A stretch of DNA of 64,000 nt from Guyanagaster necrorhizus (lineage: Eukaryota > Basidiomycota > Agaricomycetes > Agaricales > Physalacriaceae), in contig NW_025064895.1 in the NCBI RefSeq assembly GCF_019112545.1, positions 736,049-800,048 on the forward strand, written 5' to 3'. The notes beneath the pieces are model-generated. The model was not told the DNA's origin. It did no database searches and saw nothing but the letters and a program-made list of their open reading frames with translations. Within the stretch, counting starts at the first letter, position 1, and every line of letters starts with the position of its first letter. The translations under genes and the position numbers were made by a program. Of this stretch, positions 46,693 to 60,125 are shown piece after piece.

Positions 46693-49291
46693 ATGGATAA
46701 CCAGTCCATATATAGAATTGACCTCCTTAAGGGCCTGGAAAATTATCTGACATGGAAAATCAAGATGATTGATATTCTAACTGATTTAAGACTAATTGAT
46801 TATGCAGATAGAAGCACTTCAGCCCCAGCAGCCACAACACTGGTGGCAGATTGGAAGAAGAGTGATAGAAAGGCTCTTTCAACAATAAGATTGTGGGTTT
46901 CAGATGGTCTGCTGATATATATTGCTAGTTCAAAGACTTTGGCAGAAGCCTGAAAAGCTCTGAAAGATATATATGAGTCCAGAGGACCCATGAGAATTGT
47001 TCTTGTTAGAAGAAAATTCTTTAGAGCTCAGTGTGAAAAAGAAGAAAACATAGGGGAGCATATTAGGACTTTGAGGTCCTATCAGGAGGAGCTGGCATCC
47101 CTTAAGCAGAAAGTTGAGGAGGAGGACTTCTCTATTACACTGCTTACATCACTCCTGAAATCATGAAATTCATTCATCTCATCAGTGGATACTGCTGACT
47201 TGAAAGATTCTTACAAATTGATTTCCTGAATTCTTCAGAAGGACATCTGATTAAAGAAAAAGACTTCTGATTGGACTACAACACTTGCAGCATATGATAA
47301 GAAGTCTAATCCAAAAGTCACATGTTATAGATATGGGAAAACTGGTCACATCAGAACAAATTGCCTAAATAAGAAGAAGAATTCTGAAAAGTCATGGAAG
47401 GGAAAGGAAAAGAGCCAGACTCAGGCATATATTGCCAAATTGGACTCAGAAGAAGAAGACTACATATTTTGTGCAACAGATATCACACTTACTTCACTCT
47501 CAAGAGTATCATAGCTAGGGGACTCTGGTACTATCAGATATATAGTCAAAAATAGATTATATTTTTCTGACTATGTTGAAACCTCAGAACATGAAGTCAT
47601 TGGTGTAGGCAAATCCAAAGGCTTGAGAAGAGAAACTGTCAAGATTAAAATAGTTGAAGGAGAAAAGATCACTTCAGTCACACTAAAGGAGTGTATCCAC
47701 TGCTCTGATGCATCATTCAATCTTATGTCAATAGGGCACATTACAGATGCTGGATTTGAACTCAAATTCAAAGAGTCCAGAATGGATATTATCTCATCAC
47801 ATGGTAAGATAATTGGCCATAGAGATAAAATATCAAAGCTGTACAGCCTTGACATTATTGTTCCAGAAATAACTCAGGCCCATGCTATGAAATCAGCCTG
47901 ATTATAGCAAAAGTGGCACAAAATATTAGGCCACTTAAATATAGGATCAGTAAAAAGACTATTTAGAAAGAAAATGGTCAAGAGGATGGATATAGATGAG
48001 ACAGCTGAGCTTCAGACAGATTGCATAGCTTGCATAAAAGCCAAATATCATACCAAGCTATTTTCACAGAAAGCCAAAAGAGACTACTGAAATAGAGAAA
48101 ATGATATTTTTAGATCTATAGAGGCCAGCCCAAACTCAGGGTATCTATGATGAAAGATATTACATAAGCTTCACAGATAGAAAATCCTGAAGGACAATGT
48201 TGTATTTTTTGAAGTCAAAGCAAGATATGGAAATTTGAAAGAAGATCCAGCAGTATCAAAAATACATCAAAGTCTATAAAGAGAAGGATCTGAAGTTTAT
48301 GAGGATTGACAATGGAAAAGAATATATCAATGAAGAAGTGAAGGAATATCTCCAGGACAATGGCATACAGTTGGAATTGACTACAGCATACTCCCCATCT
48401 CAAAATAGAGTTGCTGAGAGAATAAATCAGACTCTTGTGGAGCATGCATGTGCCATGCTAGAAGAACATCACTTACTGAAGTTTCTATAGCCTGAGGCAG
48501 TGGCATATGCCACATATCTGAAGAACCAATCACCAACTAAGACTATCAAAAATGATCTAACCCTAGAAGAAGTGTTTCAAGACATGAAACCAGATATTTC
48601 AGCACTCCAAAAATTTGGAGTAAAGTGCTGGGTGTTGCAGCAAGATAACAAGAGATGAATCCAGGGCCTGGAGATATTACAACCCTCAAACCAGGCAGAT
48701 TCAGACCTCAAGAAATGTTATATTCCCTGAAAACAACATTATAGAGTCTATAGACACTGACTATATAGTCTCTCACTCTTTATCACTCAAAAAAGAGTCA
48801 GAGAGCAAAGTCAAGCAGACTCTGGATGAAAATGATGGCATTTTGGACAATTCTGTGGATGTCAGAAATGCTGAACCAAAAGGAGAAACAGCCTCTGATG
48901 TATCATTGATCAAATCAAAGTTCCCAATATAACATGAGAAAGTGATTGAGCCATATGACAAAGCAGCCCAGATTGCATCAAAGATCTAACTGAGTTACCA
49001 GACACTTCATAATCCAAGTGCATGAGCTGTGAAAACATCAGAACAACAGCATACCTCAGAAGAATCATCTTTGGAAGCTGTAAATGTTGTAATAGACTAT
49101 ACATGTATTAGGGAAACTGCAGACAACCTCAGTGATGAGCTATTAAGCCTTGAAGAAGCCAAGACAAGGCCAGACTGGCATCATTGGAAGAAAGCAATGG
49201 ATGAAGAATACAATCTATTGACTTCTCTAGGCATATGGCAGCTGAAAGAATTATCCAAAGACAGATCTCTTGTGGATTGCAAGTGGACTTA
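46693..49291 (+). pseudogene. Copia copy 2 Gag, protease, integrase and start of RT
   Basis: Begins MDNQSIYRIDLLKGLENY, the same Gag start as copy 1. Gag to about 47260, CCHC knuckle (CYR.GKTGHIRTNC) near 47326-47366, protease GDSGT near 47520, integrase core about 48290-48640, RT to DCKWTY at 49291, where the Gypsy element enters. Many stops, several at Trp codons. Continues at 60126. Confidence 0.93.
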
Positions 49292-49717
49292 TGTTAAGCC
49301 CAAATTCCATGTGACTATCAACATGTGATAAACAGTTCAGAACCTCACACTTCAGATTAGACTGACTGAGTTCACCAAGTTAATAGTGGTGGTGGTTTCA
49401 AGGTGCAAGAAGCTTGAGCTCAAGAGTAGATGATGAAGAATAAACTTTAGCTTAATGCTGGAGCTACTATAGTGAAAATGGTGCTACTTAAATACTGTTC
49501 TGTTATCTGGCTATTAATAACTGTTTATAAAAGATATTGTCTGTCATAGAGCTGTTACCCCTGCTGTTGCCAGACTATCCACAAAGGTTGTTGTCTTGCT
49601 GTTGTGCTGAGCTAAGTATTCCCATGGTTCTAAGTGCTGGCCTAAGTGCTCTGACTAAGCAAGGATAGGAGTCATTTCTAAAGAAAAAAAGGAAAGAAAG
49701 TAGGAAAAATCATAACA
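49292..49717 (-). repeat. Gypsy 3' LTR, 426 bp
   Basis: Shorter than its partner by about 95 bp owing to an internal deletion after GTTGTGCTG near 49601. Confidence 0.92.
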
Positions 49718-49730
49718 TTACCCCCTCCTT
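49718..49730 (-). other. Gypsy polypurine tract
   Basis: AAGGAGGGGGTAA on the element strand, directly before the 3' LTR. Primes plus-strand DNA synthesis and fixes the element's direction. Confidence 0.8.
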
Positions 49731-49959
49731 AAGACCATTGTCCTGATGGTTAAGTTAAGGGTAAGAGTGCTGGTCCTATAGTGACTGCATTGATTTCTGC
49801 ACCATTTCTGGCAGGTTGGTTGATGTATATCTGGCTAGATATCATCCTTCTTCTCTTTGTTGTCAGGTTCCTACTCGCAGGTCAATGTATTTTCTCTAGG
49901 ATAATGTTGAACATGACCCTTTTTGTGTTGACCTTGTTGATCCTGTGCTCATAGTCCCA

Positions 49960-52139
49960 GATCACCTCTTCCATATTCATAAGTTTTTTGTTGACTCATT
50001 GGTTTGATTCCAGCCCATATCCTTTCCAGCTGACAAGATAGTCAATGGTTGTTTTCATGTCTCTGTCTCATGCTTTGACTCTTTGAGTCTTGTGATTTAG
50101 CACTTTATTGATTTCATAGTGTTCTTCATCATTGATGAGTATTGGTGGAGGTTCTGATGGTCATTGTTGATTTGGAAAGGCAGGAGCCATGTATGGTGTC
50201 AGCAATATTTTATTAAAAACATTATGAATTTTTCATGTTGCCAGTAGTTGCAACTTATATACAGAGTTGCCAATTTTGGCAATAACTTTGAATGGTTCTA
50301 TTTGTTTATCTGCCAGTTTTTGTTTTGGCCTCAGGAGGTGAAGATTTGTTGTATCCAGCCAGACTTTGTTATTTGTTGAATATTGGTGTGCTGGACATCG
50401 GTATTTGTCATACTGCTTTTTCATGATTATTGCAGCCTTTTCGAGGGCCATCTTGGTTTCTTCATGTATTTTTGCCATTGTCATTGTGAAGTCCATTGAT
50501 GCCAGTGTTGATGTGTGAACCCATCCTATTTGCACAACTGGTGGGTTCCACCCATAATTCACAAAGAATGGTGTCTTCCCTGTTGCTGCATGAATTCTGT
50601 TATTGTGTTGGAATGCAGCTAATGCTAGCCATTCTGTCCAGTTGTCCTGTTGATAACTGATGAAAAGTCATAGGTACTCTTTGATTTCTTGGTTGGCCCA
50701 TTCTATTTGGCCATCTATCTGTGGATGATATGCTGTCAAAGCATTTCGTTTGATATTAAATAACCAATATAAGTCGTTCAAGAATTTAGACATGAATTGT
50801 GATCCTCTGTCTGAAATTATTATCTGAGGCATGCCATATTTTGTATATACTTCATCACATAGTATTTTCACCCATCTCTCAGATGTTAACTCTGTTGAGC
50901 AGGCAATTGAAATGATCGCCTTCAAGAAGCGATCGACTATGACAATGATGGCATTATAGCTGTTGCTTTCAGGAAGTCCAGTTATCATATCTACTGAGAT
51001 GTGAGTCCATGGTGACAAAGGGACCTCATTCGGATTGAGTGAGGCTGCTCTGAATTGTGTTGAAGTCTTGCCTTGCTGACAGACCTCACAAGCTTTGATA
51101 TATCAGATGATATTATGGTCTATTTTTGGCCACCAATATTCCCTCAAGACTAATTCCTTTGTTTTAGCGATCTCTGGGTGTCTGGCGGTCATATGATCAT
51201 GATAGGTGGCAATAATATCACTTTGGAGTCTTTGATCCCTTAGAATATAGATTCATCTGTCGTAATAGATCAATCCCCCTTCTTTCTTCAGCCCTTGCTC
51301 ATGATTGAGTGATGAGACAATTCTCTGATCCCATTTGTGTGGATCCTGAGTGGCACTCTTGATGCATTCATGCATCTCTTCTTCTATTGGCATGATCATT
51401 GTCCAGAAGTGCTCTGATTGTAGTACTATGACCTCCTTGTTGTCGTCTCCTCTCTGGTTGTGATCTGCTCTTCAGCTGAGGAAATCAGCCTTCTTGTTTG
51501 CTGCTCCAGCCTTGTAGTGTAGTGTGTACTCATATTCAGATAGTTCTATGACCCATCTGGCTTATCTGTGATTAAGCTTTTGGGATTGTCAGAAGTATCA
51601 TAAGTTCTGGTGATTGGTCCAGATCTCGAAGGTGTGATTAGCTCCAATGAGATAATGCCACCATTCAGCAAGAGTGAGCATTATGGTGAGGAGTTCTTTA
51701 TTGTAGATCTCATAGTTGCACTCAGTTATTATGAGCACCTTTGACATAAAAGTGACTGGTCACCATTTGCCATCTTGTTCCTGAGAGAGTACAGCTCCAA
51801 TAGCATCTTTACTAGAGTTGGCCTCCACCCTGAACCTTTTATCTTGACTTGGTATGGCCAGGATGATGTCTTTGGCTAATCAGCATTTAAGGTCATTAAA
51901 CACTGTTTGTTGGGAAATTCCCCAAGTCCATGAGGAATTCCTGGTCAATTGTGTCATCGGTTGGACTATTTTGCTGTAATCTCAGATAAATCATTAGTAA
52001 AAGTTGATAAATCCAAAGAAAGATTGCAGTTCCTTCTTTTTTGTCAGTTCTGGCCATTCAGTTACTCCTACCACTTTGACAGGGTCCATTCTGATACTCC
52101 CTTCACTAATAATGACTCTGAGGTATTCAGTTTCTAATA
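49960..52139 (-). pseudogene. Gypsy Pol C-terminal half: RT thumb, RNase H, integrase, chromodomain
   Basis: Reading down from 52139: RT end (EYLRVIISEG), RNase H about 51900-51470, integrase zinc region about 51150, and core DDE visible as VDMITGLPES (about 50985), SDRGSQF (about 50800) and GQIEWANQE (about 50695). Near 50130-49970 a chromodomain is readable (EINKVL, YLVSWKGYG), which in chromoviruses steers integration to marked heterochromatin. Several stops interrupt. Confidence 0.9.
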
Positions 52140-54522
52140 CAGTTGACTATCTCACAATGCATATGGTCAGGAGACACCAAAACCATATGCATTTATAGAT
52201 TTATGCAGAATCAAAATAGCATGTGATGTGACATGTGACTTTATGTGACAATGTTGTCATTTTCCCAAAATGCTGTCAGTGGCTTTTGAGTCAGCTTTCC
52301 ATGCATCTCCTTGAATAATGCCCCTCTCAACTTCCTCAGCTGTGGTACTAATCCACCCTGGTCATCTTGTGAAACACAAAATGCCTCCAGCTTTTGAATA
52401 AGCTCAAATTCTTCTCTTATAGTTATCAAGGTCTGTTCTTCCTCACTCTCCTCTTCCTCTTCTTCCTCCTCATCATCATCAATGACAGTTATTTCCCCAT
52501 TTTCTACTGCAATATCATGCTTGACAGCAGCAACAATCTCCTCATCTGTTGGCATCACCTCAAGATCTTCAGTATACTCTTCTGCAATAGAGTTAACCAT
52601 CTCTTCAATGATTGGAATGGGACCAAACATGCGATTTTGTTGTTTCAATTCAACAAGATGGTTCTTCAACATTATCTCTGCTGTCTAGAGCTGTTGAATA
52701 GGGGTAATTTGGGTGGAAGGTGTGTTTATTTTTGACTGTGATAAAGAAGCCAACTGATTGACTGCCTCTAGTGCTTTACCAACATTATTCTCTGCATTCA
52801 TAACAGCCATAAGAGCAGGACGCCAGTCAGCATCAGCATATTGGTTTCCAAGCAGATTCTGTAATGTCTGTTCAATCCCTGAAAGCATGTATTTGTCTGT
52901 TGAGGCAAAGTCATGAACAAGATTCCATGCAGACTTGAGGAGTGAGGCAGCTTGGAAATCATTGGATAGTGTGGTAGACTGTGACTCAGGTGCATTGTCA
53001 GGCATTATACCAGTGTGTTTCCAGCAGTTTGCTATCATTTCACTGCTGACATTTGCCCAAGCATCATGAGCAATAGTCATAGCTTCAAGGAGATCAAGCT
53101 TGAAGATCTCAGACTCTCCAAGATCATTGAGATCAAATGCATGGATACACATGACATTCTGATAATGTGCCTTGAAGCAGCAGATAATACCAGCATCTAG
53201 TGGCTGAATATATAGAGTCATATTGGGCTCAAAAAACTCCAGCTTTGTGTTATAGGGTGTATAAGCGATAGAATATCCTCAAAAGTTGTTCAAGGTCAGC
53301 AGAACCTGCCACATCTCCCTCTTCATCTTTAAATCAAACATCTTCATCCACTTCATAAATATTTCGCTTATCATCCAGGCTTTCTTGTTATTCTGATAAT
53401 AGAATCCCATTGCCATTGGACTCTTTTTCTTGAAACACTGTGGTTGCTTTGACTTGCCAATGAAAACAACTGGCATTTGCTCACTCTCATCTGCATTCAC
53501 AGCAAAACACATGGTGATGTGGAACTTGTCCTGTTTTTGTCCACTCATAGGACCAGATGCCAAGGTATGATCTGGAATGGCAAAGATGACAAGACCGGAT
53601 TCATCAATATTCCATCTGTCTCACATCACATATTTTGCCATAATGCTGTGAAGATGCACACATTCTTTTTTCACTACCATCATATCCACTGAGCCTGCTT
53701 CTCCATGCTGCCGAACCTCCTGAATCTTCCATGCCTTGCAGAATGACCTCAACTATCCCTCTCCTTTCAAACACTGATCCTCTGGAATATTCATCAGATT
53801 TTCAATTCAATTTTGCTTCTCTATCAGCATTGCACCAGTCACAGTCTTATCTTGGAGCTGCATATTTTGATACCAGGATGCAACAGCATGCTCCACATCA
53901 GGTCAGGTGACAATACAAGACTTTTTGGATGATAGTGCATTAGGGTTCTCATTTGCACACTGTTCGATTTTTGTATGAGATGCCAGTTTCTATAAAAGAG
54001 TTGATTGGGTAAAGAGCAATACACCTTCCTTTCAGTTTGTGAAATGTGCCACAATGTCAGCATGTCGATGGGAAGGATGGTTATTAATGTGTTTAAATAC
54101 TACGAGCCAGTCTCCTGTTGTGAGGTGTGGGTGGAAGATCTGCTTTGGAGACTGAGCTGATGATGTGTATATTGAGACTTTCTTCTTCTGTTTTGTATGC
54201 TCATATGGATTTCCAGATTTAGCACATGGTTTTCATGTTGGTTCAGGAGGCATGTTTATAGAGATATAGGCTGTGTCACTTTACAATAATTTTTTTTGTA
54301 TTTGTCATAGTCTATACAAACAAATTATGTTCTTTATTGTTCTAATATATGCATAATGTCATATCAGCTTACTATAATTTTCAATCTGACAATGCATATT
54401 CCTAACTAGAACCATATGCATTTCTAGCCTATTTCTCTGCTCTCCAACTGCATTCCAGCCCAATCTATATGCAAAGTCAGAATTATGCATTTCGACATCA
54501 TGCATTGTGAGATAGTCAACTG
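52140..54522 (-). mobile_element. pogo-like DNA transposon, copy 2
   Basis: A 2383-bp reversed copy with TA at 52138-52139 and 54523-54524. It has exactly split a Val codon context (E-V-L) of the Gypsy RT. TIRs match copy 1. More decayed than copy 1. Confidence 0.95.
52241..54253 (-). pseudogene. pogo transposase copy 2, catalytic residue lost
   Basis: Same length as copy 1 (2013 nt). Carries the shared early TGA plus new stops (for example 53279-53281, CGA to TGA, and near 52686, CAG to TAG). The second catalytic Asp is Asn (53288-53290, GAC to AAC). First Asp (NIDE) and third (QPLDAG) remain. Intact Trp codons in the SAWN and ADWR regions show what copy 1 lost. Confidence 0.92.
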
Positions 54523-54524
54523 TA

Positions 54525-55760
54525 CCTCAAATTCACATTTTTCAGCCTTGAGGAAGAGTCGATGCTTCCTCATCAAGAATAGTACCTGTTATACTATTCT
54601 TTGATGTTTCTCTTTGGTTTTGGACATGATCAGTATGTCATCTAAATAGATTGTTATTCTCCCCATAGCAATGAGATCTTTGAAGATGTCATTCATCATC
54701 CATTGGAAGGTGGTCGGTGAGTTGGTGAGTCCGAAGAACATAACTGTTAGTTCAAATAAACTGCGATTAGTTCAAAAAGCAGCCTTCCACTCATCGCCTT
54801 CTTTGATATAGACATTATTATATCCCCATTGAATGTCTAGTTTGGTGTAGTATTTAGTGCCTCAAAGTTTATCCATTAACTCTGTGATTAAAGGAAGTGG
54901 ATAACAGTTCTTGATTGTTATCTCATTAAGCTTCTAATAATCTTGTACTGGTCAGAGTTTTCCATCCTTCTTTTTGATGAAAAAGAAGGATGATGCCATT
55001 GGTGATTTTGATGGTTGGATCCTTCTGCTAGATCAGTTCTCTTCAAGGAACTTATCTAGCTCATACTGTTCATTATTGCCCAGTGGATAACACTTGCAAT
55101 CTAAGTTGGCATTTGCATTGGGGATTAGTTCGATGGCATGGTCTCAGGATTTTGCATCAGATAGTTCATCGAAATTTTCTTTTTTAAATAAATCCCAATA
55201 GTCACATGCCCATTCTGATACCATCTCTTCGAATGTCTTTCTCTCCTTCCCTGCATTGGCCTTTGCTGCTAAGTCATTAGCATGGTGAATGGCTTGAATG
55301 CTAATGGCCCTTTGTAGATCAATGGTGAGAATTGTTTCACCATCCTCCATTTCTTCATCCCATTGGTCTTCAGGATCTTCATCTGGTAATTCAAATAGAA
55401 TCTTCTGGCAATGGCATCGAGCAAAGATGATGCATCTGGTCTTCCAATTGATTAGTGGATTGTGTCTGATTAACCAATCATGACCAAGGAACACCTTCTT
55501 GGTTCCTAGTTCGGTTACTGCTAGGTCAATTCATTTCAAATAATCGCCAATAGTGAGCCTAAGCTTCACATATTCAGTGATTGATCTGGCCTGATTCTTT
55601 GTTTCATCTGTGTTATAGACTGGAATGAGTGCCGCTGTTGCCCGAGTGGGCAGTTGATGTTTATTGACAAAAGCCTGATTAATGGAACTCTCTATGCAGC
55701 CACTGTCGATCAGAGTGGTGACTGCATAGATAGATCGAGATGTTAGTGTCTCAATCTGGG
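54525..55760 (-). pseudogene. Gypsy protease and reverse transcriptase N-terminal part
   Basis: Protease site LIDSGC near 55715, then VFLGHDWLIRHNP (about 55495-55455), an acidic linker, and RT: SSFFFIKKK near 54980, TKLDIQWG near 54830, and catalytic YLDD near 54640. The frame is interrupted by the pogo insertion right after KAEKCEFE and by several stops. Confidence 0.9.
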
Positions 55761-58720
55761 CTTTGGCTAATAGGTCTTGCCCTGGAGACTTGGATCATCT
55801 GATGAATTTTGGTGGCCCATGTAATTCATCAAGCTATTTCAAGGCTTGGCATTGTTTCACAGTCTGCATTCCAGTGATCATTTCATCAATCACTTCTTCA
55901 GCTCAGGTCTTATGTACCCAGTTTTTGAGTACTGCCTTTGCTACTGCTTCATTCTTTGTGTCCTTGATGGCCCACCAAGTCCATTCAGTATCAAACAGCT
56001 TCAGCCAATTGGTGGGGTTCTCTACCCCTGTTTGGCCTAAAGGCAATTGAGTCTGCTTTATTTTTTTAATGTGGCAGACTTTTAGTGATAACACACCTTT
56101 GGAGCTCTCTGCCCCTCTGCCCCTCTTCAGCCCTTTGTCAGTGCTTGAGTCGTTAGAGTCAGTTCCTTAGGTGATTTATGATGGTGAATAACAGAGTCAG
56201 GTATATTTGAATGCACATATAATTTAGACATAGAGGGTGATACTACAGAAGATAAAATGTCAGTCTGTTCAGCAGTTTGTGACCCATTATTCATTTCATT
56301 GGCTGAGTCAGCTGAATTGCTCACTGCTCAGCCTCATCTTTTACCTCCTTGGTCTTATCACCTTGGCCAAGGTCCTGTTCTTCCTTCATCAATTCAGCAA
56401 TCTGTGCCCAAATATCTTCTCAGATGCACTTGTTCTTCTTCTGAGGGCAGTTTCATGCTATATGGTCCTTTTGATCACAATTGAAACACTTCTCTCCCTT
56501 CTTGAGGTGATCCACATCCATTGGCTTACCTGTTCTGATATATGTCATACCCATACTGGTTTGCTTCTCAGCATATTGAGAAGTTTGAGCTGAGCCACCA
56601 GGCCTAGATGACATGGTTGCCTGGAGGATAGAGGGCTTCCAGCCCTGTCCCTGAGTTTGGTGTCCATCCCATGATAGGGTGGATGATTCCATCTTCTGTC
56701 ACTGTTATTCTCATCACATGATGATAATTCTGGTCTTCCATTCTTTGTATCCAACCAGGATACTATGGCTGAGATCAGAGATGATCTTGAGATAGGAGGA
56801 TGGTAGTCCTCGTTTTATATATTTGATCATTTGGCCAGTGTCAACCACATTCTCTCTTACTCCAGTGAGTTTTCTGAGTCATTCTAACTCATCAAAGTAG
56901 TCCATGGCTGCTTTATCATCTATCTTATAGTCCTTCATCTTTTGCTTGTAGACTTCTTGGATGGCTGGATCTGTAAACTTGTCTTAGATCATTTGTTTGA
57001 ATACCAGCCATGAGGGATAGTGGTGATATTGCCATGTGGTTGATCAGAAGGCAGGGGTGAGAAGCACCCACCACACCTTCACCTTATCTTCCAGATAAGT
57101 TGAAGCATATGTCATCTTGTACATGTCAAGTAGAAAGTATGAGGCAAAAACTTGGAAGTATTGATTGCAATCCATAAGGAATCAGTCAATATCATCTGAA
57201 GCCCCTTTAAAGGGGAGTGGATCTTGTACCAAGGTCAGTGTAACCCTTAGAATTTGTGCCTCTGCAGTGATAGAGGGCATTGGGTTTGGAGAGGCACCTC
57301 CAGGTGGGCCCACCCATCCTTCTAGTGGGCCAGGGAAAGAGTGGAGGGACCTGTCATCAGCTATGGGGCTTCCTGGCAGAGGAGGCTTCTTTCGTATGAT
57401 CTATCCATTCTTAATGATCCAGCCTTGTGCTGTGACATCAGGGTCATCTCCTTCTGGAGCAGTAGGGGCTGCTTCACTGCCCTCGGCTTTGTCAGGTGGT
57501 AGTTATCCAGCAAATGGTTGCTGAATCAGAAACCTCCAAGGATTTAGAAAATGGCTACTTGGCTTGGGTCAGTACTGGAAAAGCCAAGATGCCAAGCTGC
57601 AGATGGCCAACATCATAACAGAATATCATGATGCCACTGATCAGATTGATGGCAAGGTGTATGCCAATTTAGATGGCATTACACTTGGTGTTCACAGCAT
57701 TGGTGCTATTCTGTTGCTATACTTCAGCTTGTATGGTGGTAATGATCCTATCTGATAATGCAAATATCTTTGATTAAAATTAAACATGGCCTGCTCTGTG
57801 ACCACATATTGTAAAATCTCCTCCTGCTCAACAGAATCAGCAAGAGCATACCTTCATCCCAGAGATGACCATAACCAGAGGTCATCCCTCCATAATTCAG
57901 CCACCTGCTCCTGGTACAGCTGAATAAATTCCTCTTCTCATGTCTCCCACTCTTTCTGTTATAATATCTCCTCCATTGGTGGAGGTTCAATCTTCTTCCA
58001 TCATTTACAAAGAGGGTCCTCAACTTCCCTGCTGAGATTCTCCTCCTCAGCCTCATCATCTGCATTGGTCATTTTCTCTCCCTCATGGAGAGAACTGTCA
58101 AGTGGGCTGAAGACCCCTGGGGCGACCAGATTGAGGCTGCATGCTGAGACTAGTGTCATTGGGTCCAGGTCGAGGAGCAGGCTGTCACTCGGACTGCTCT
58201 GGCAGCTCCTCGACACTTGTTGCTGCTCTTGTCACTATTGCTCTGTGATACTGGCAGAAGTTTCAGTAGAACTAGGGGTGAAGGAAAAGGGTAGCAAAAT
58301 TTCCATCAAGGAATCGCTGGATATCACCTGTGGGATCAATGGATTCATCATCTTCTCCCACCATTCTATGGTCTGAGGATATCCTGCCCTGGATGGAGAT
58401 ATCCTTGGTGTCCACAATGGTATCAGTTCTGTATGATAATGGATGGTTGTCATCAAGATTTGTTGCCCTCTGAAAGTAGTAGTCATCAGCATGAATGATT
58501 CCTGTGACTGATCCTGTCCAGAGGTCAGACTCCATGATGGGAGTGGCAGGTTCTCAGAATGAAGGGTTGAAAGTGTTGTTGGTGGTGGTACTGATGAGTG
58601 TATCAGTAAGTCAGGAGCTTCTAGAGCCCCCCCTCCTATCCTGAGCACAGAGGTACCACTCAAAGAGGGCATTTTCTTATACAGCCTAGTGCCCAATTTG
58701 TGCCTGCTCTTCAACATACT
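55761..58720 (-). pseudogene. Gypsy Gag region
   Basis: Long Gag-like region of about 3 kb. A CCHC zinc knuckle (CFNCDQKDHIA, then a stop, then NC) is at about 56490-56450, and the capsid-like part lies upstream of it near 57150-56700. The N-terminal portion (58717-58235) is Ser/Pro-rich without a recognised domain. Broken by stops. Confidence 0.75.
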
Positions 58721-59604
58721 CAGCGAGAGATTAAAGGTGTTGTATGTTGCCTTCTGTGATGACTAGAGCAATATTCGAGGGGGGTTGTACTAGTCATGGT
58801 ATCTCTGGATGCAATCCTGCTTGGCTCACCATTCTACCTCCTTCTCCTTGTTCCAATCGACTGGCCTCTCTGGCTGCTTCCCTCTAGTACTGGAGCTCAT
58901 TCCTGTCGTTATCATTAAAGAATGGGTCAGGACTACTGACCCCTGTTTTCTGACTGACACTTCTTCCTCTTGTTGATGGGGATTGTCAAGGTCCTTGGCC
59001 TACAGAACCTCTGGAGCCTGAAGCTATCTGAATGGCCTCCAGGGAGTCTCTAGCATAGCACCCAATGCCGGGCTCAGAGACGGTGATTGTTGTCCTTGGT
59101 GTGTGAATGTAGTGCTCGGAGGGTGGGATGGGGGTGTTGGGTCAGAGTTGTTAAAACTCTGTAGCCCAAGGGTTTGTAGGGTCTTGGATGATTGCTGATG
59201 GGGGTCATGGGGGGTATGTGTGCTGCTGATGCTGCTCTGCTTCTTCCCTAAGACGTTCTTCAGTCAAGCTCCCAGAGATGTTTTCAGGATCGATTCCTTT
59301 GGGATGGAAGGACTGTTGGGCAGAGGCAGGGATGTTGTGGAGAGGGAGGTCTGGCATGACATTTCAAAGGATAGTTTGGATGCATTGGAATTCGTGATAG
59401 TGTTGAATGGCTCAAGTGGTTATTGATTGATGTCCATGGCACAGCTGTATAATCACCAATAAGCCTATCAGAATTCCAATGATGGAAGCCAAGAGTTCAA
59501 AGAACTTGTGGGTGAAGTTTGGATCAGAAGGGTTAAGCACAGGAGGCATTCAGTTCCTCAGCACAATTGGGCCTGAGGAAGAGAATGATAAGCATTAAGC
59601 TAAT

Positions 59605-60125
59605 TGTTAAGCTCAAATCTCATGTGACTATCAACATATGATAAACAGTTCAGAACCTCACACTTCAGGTTAAACTGACTGAGTTCACCAAGTTAATAGC
59701 GATAGTGGTTTCAAGGTGCAAGAAGCTTGAGCTCAAGAGTAGATGGTAAAGAATAAACTTTAGCTTAATGCTGGAGCTACTACAGTGAAAATAGTGCTAC
59801 TTAAATACTGTTCTGTTATCTGGCTATTAATAACTGTTCACAAAAGATATTGTCTGTCATAGGGCTGTTACCCCCATTGTTGCTAGGCTATCCACAAAGG
59901 TTGTTGTCTTGCTATTGTGCTGTTACTGTTGCACTGCAATTGAGAGATAAAAAGAGCATTGTCTCTCTCTTTACAGCACACAGCAGTGTGGTAAGACAAT
60001 GACCAACTGGATTGCTGAGCTAAGTGTTCCCATGGTTCTAAGCACTGGCCTAAGTGCTCTGACTAAGCAAGAATAGGGGTCATTTCCAAAGGAAAAAAGG
60101 AAAGAAAATAGGAAAAATCATAACA
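59605..60125 (-). repeat. Gypsy 5' LTR, 521 bp
   Basis: Full-length partner of 49292-49717, holding the extra 95 bp at about 59920-60018. Ends at the ACTTA duplication. Confidence 0.92.

Larger units (their letters stand above)
49292..60125 (-). mobile_element. Ty3/Gypsy chromovirus-type retrotransposon
   Basis: A 10.8-kb minus-strand element flanked by ACTTA (49287-49291 and 60126-60130) with TGTTAAG...CATAACA ends. Right-to-left order is Gag, protease, RT, RNase H, integrase, chromodomain. RT is split at 52140-54522 by a pogo element, so the Gypsy proper is about 8.45 kb. The target is the Copia RT. Confidence 0.95.

Noticed and set aside
54525..58720. Large Gag/PR/RT region as a separate viral element
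   Set aside because: LTRs, polypurine tract, target duplication and domain order show one Gypsy retrotransposon; no envelope gene is visible.
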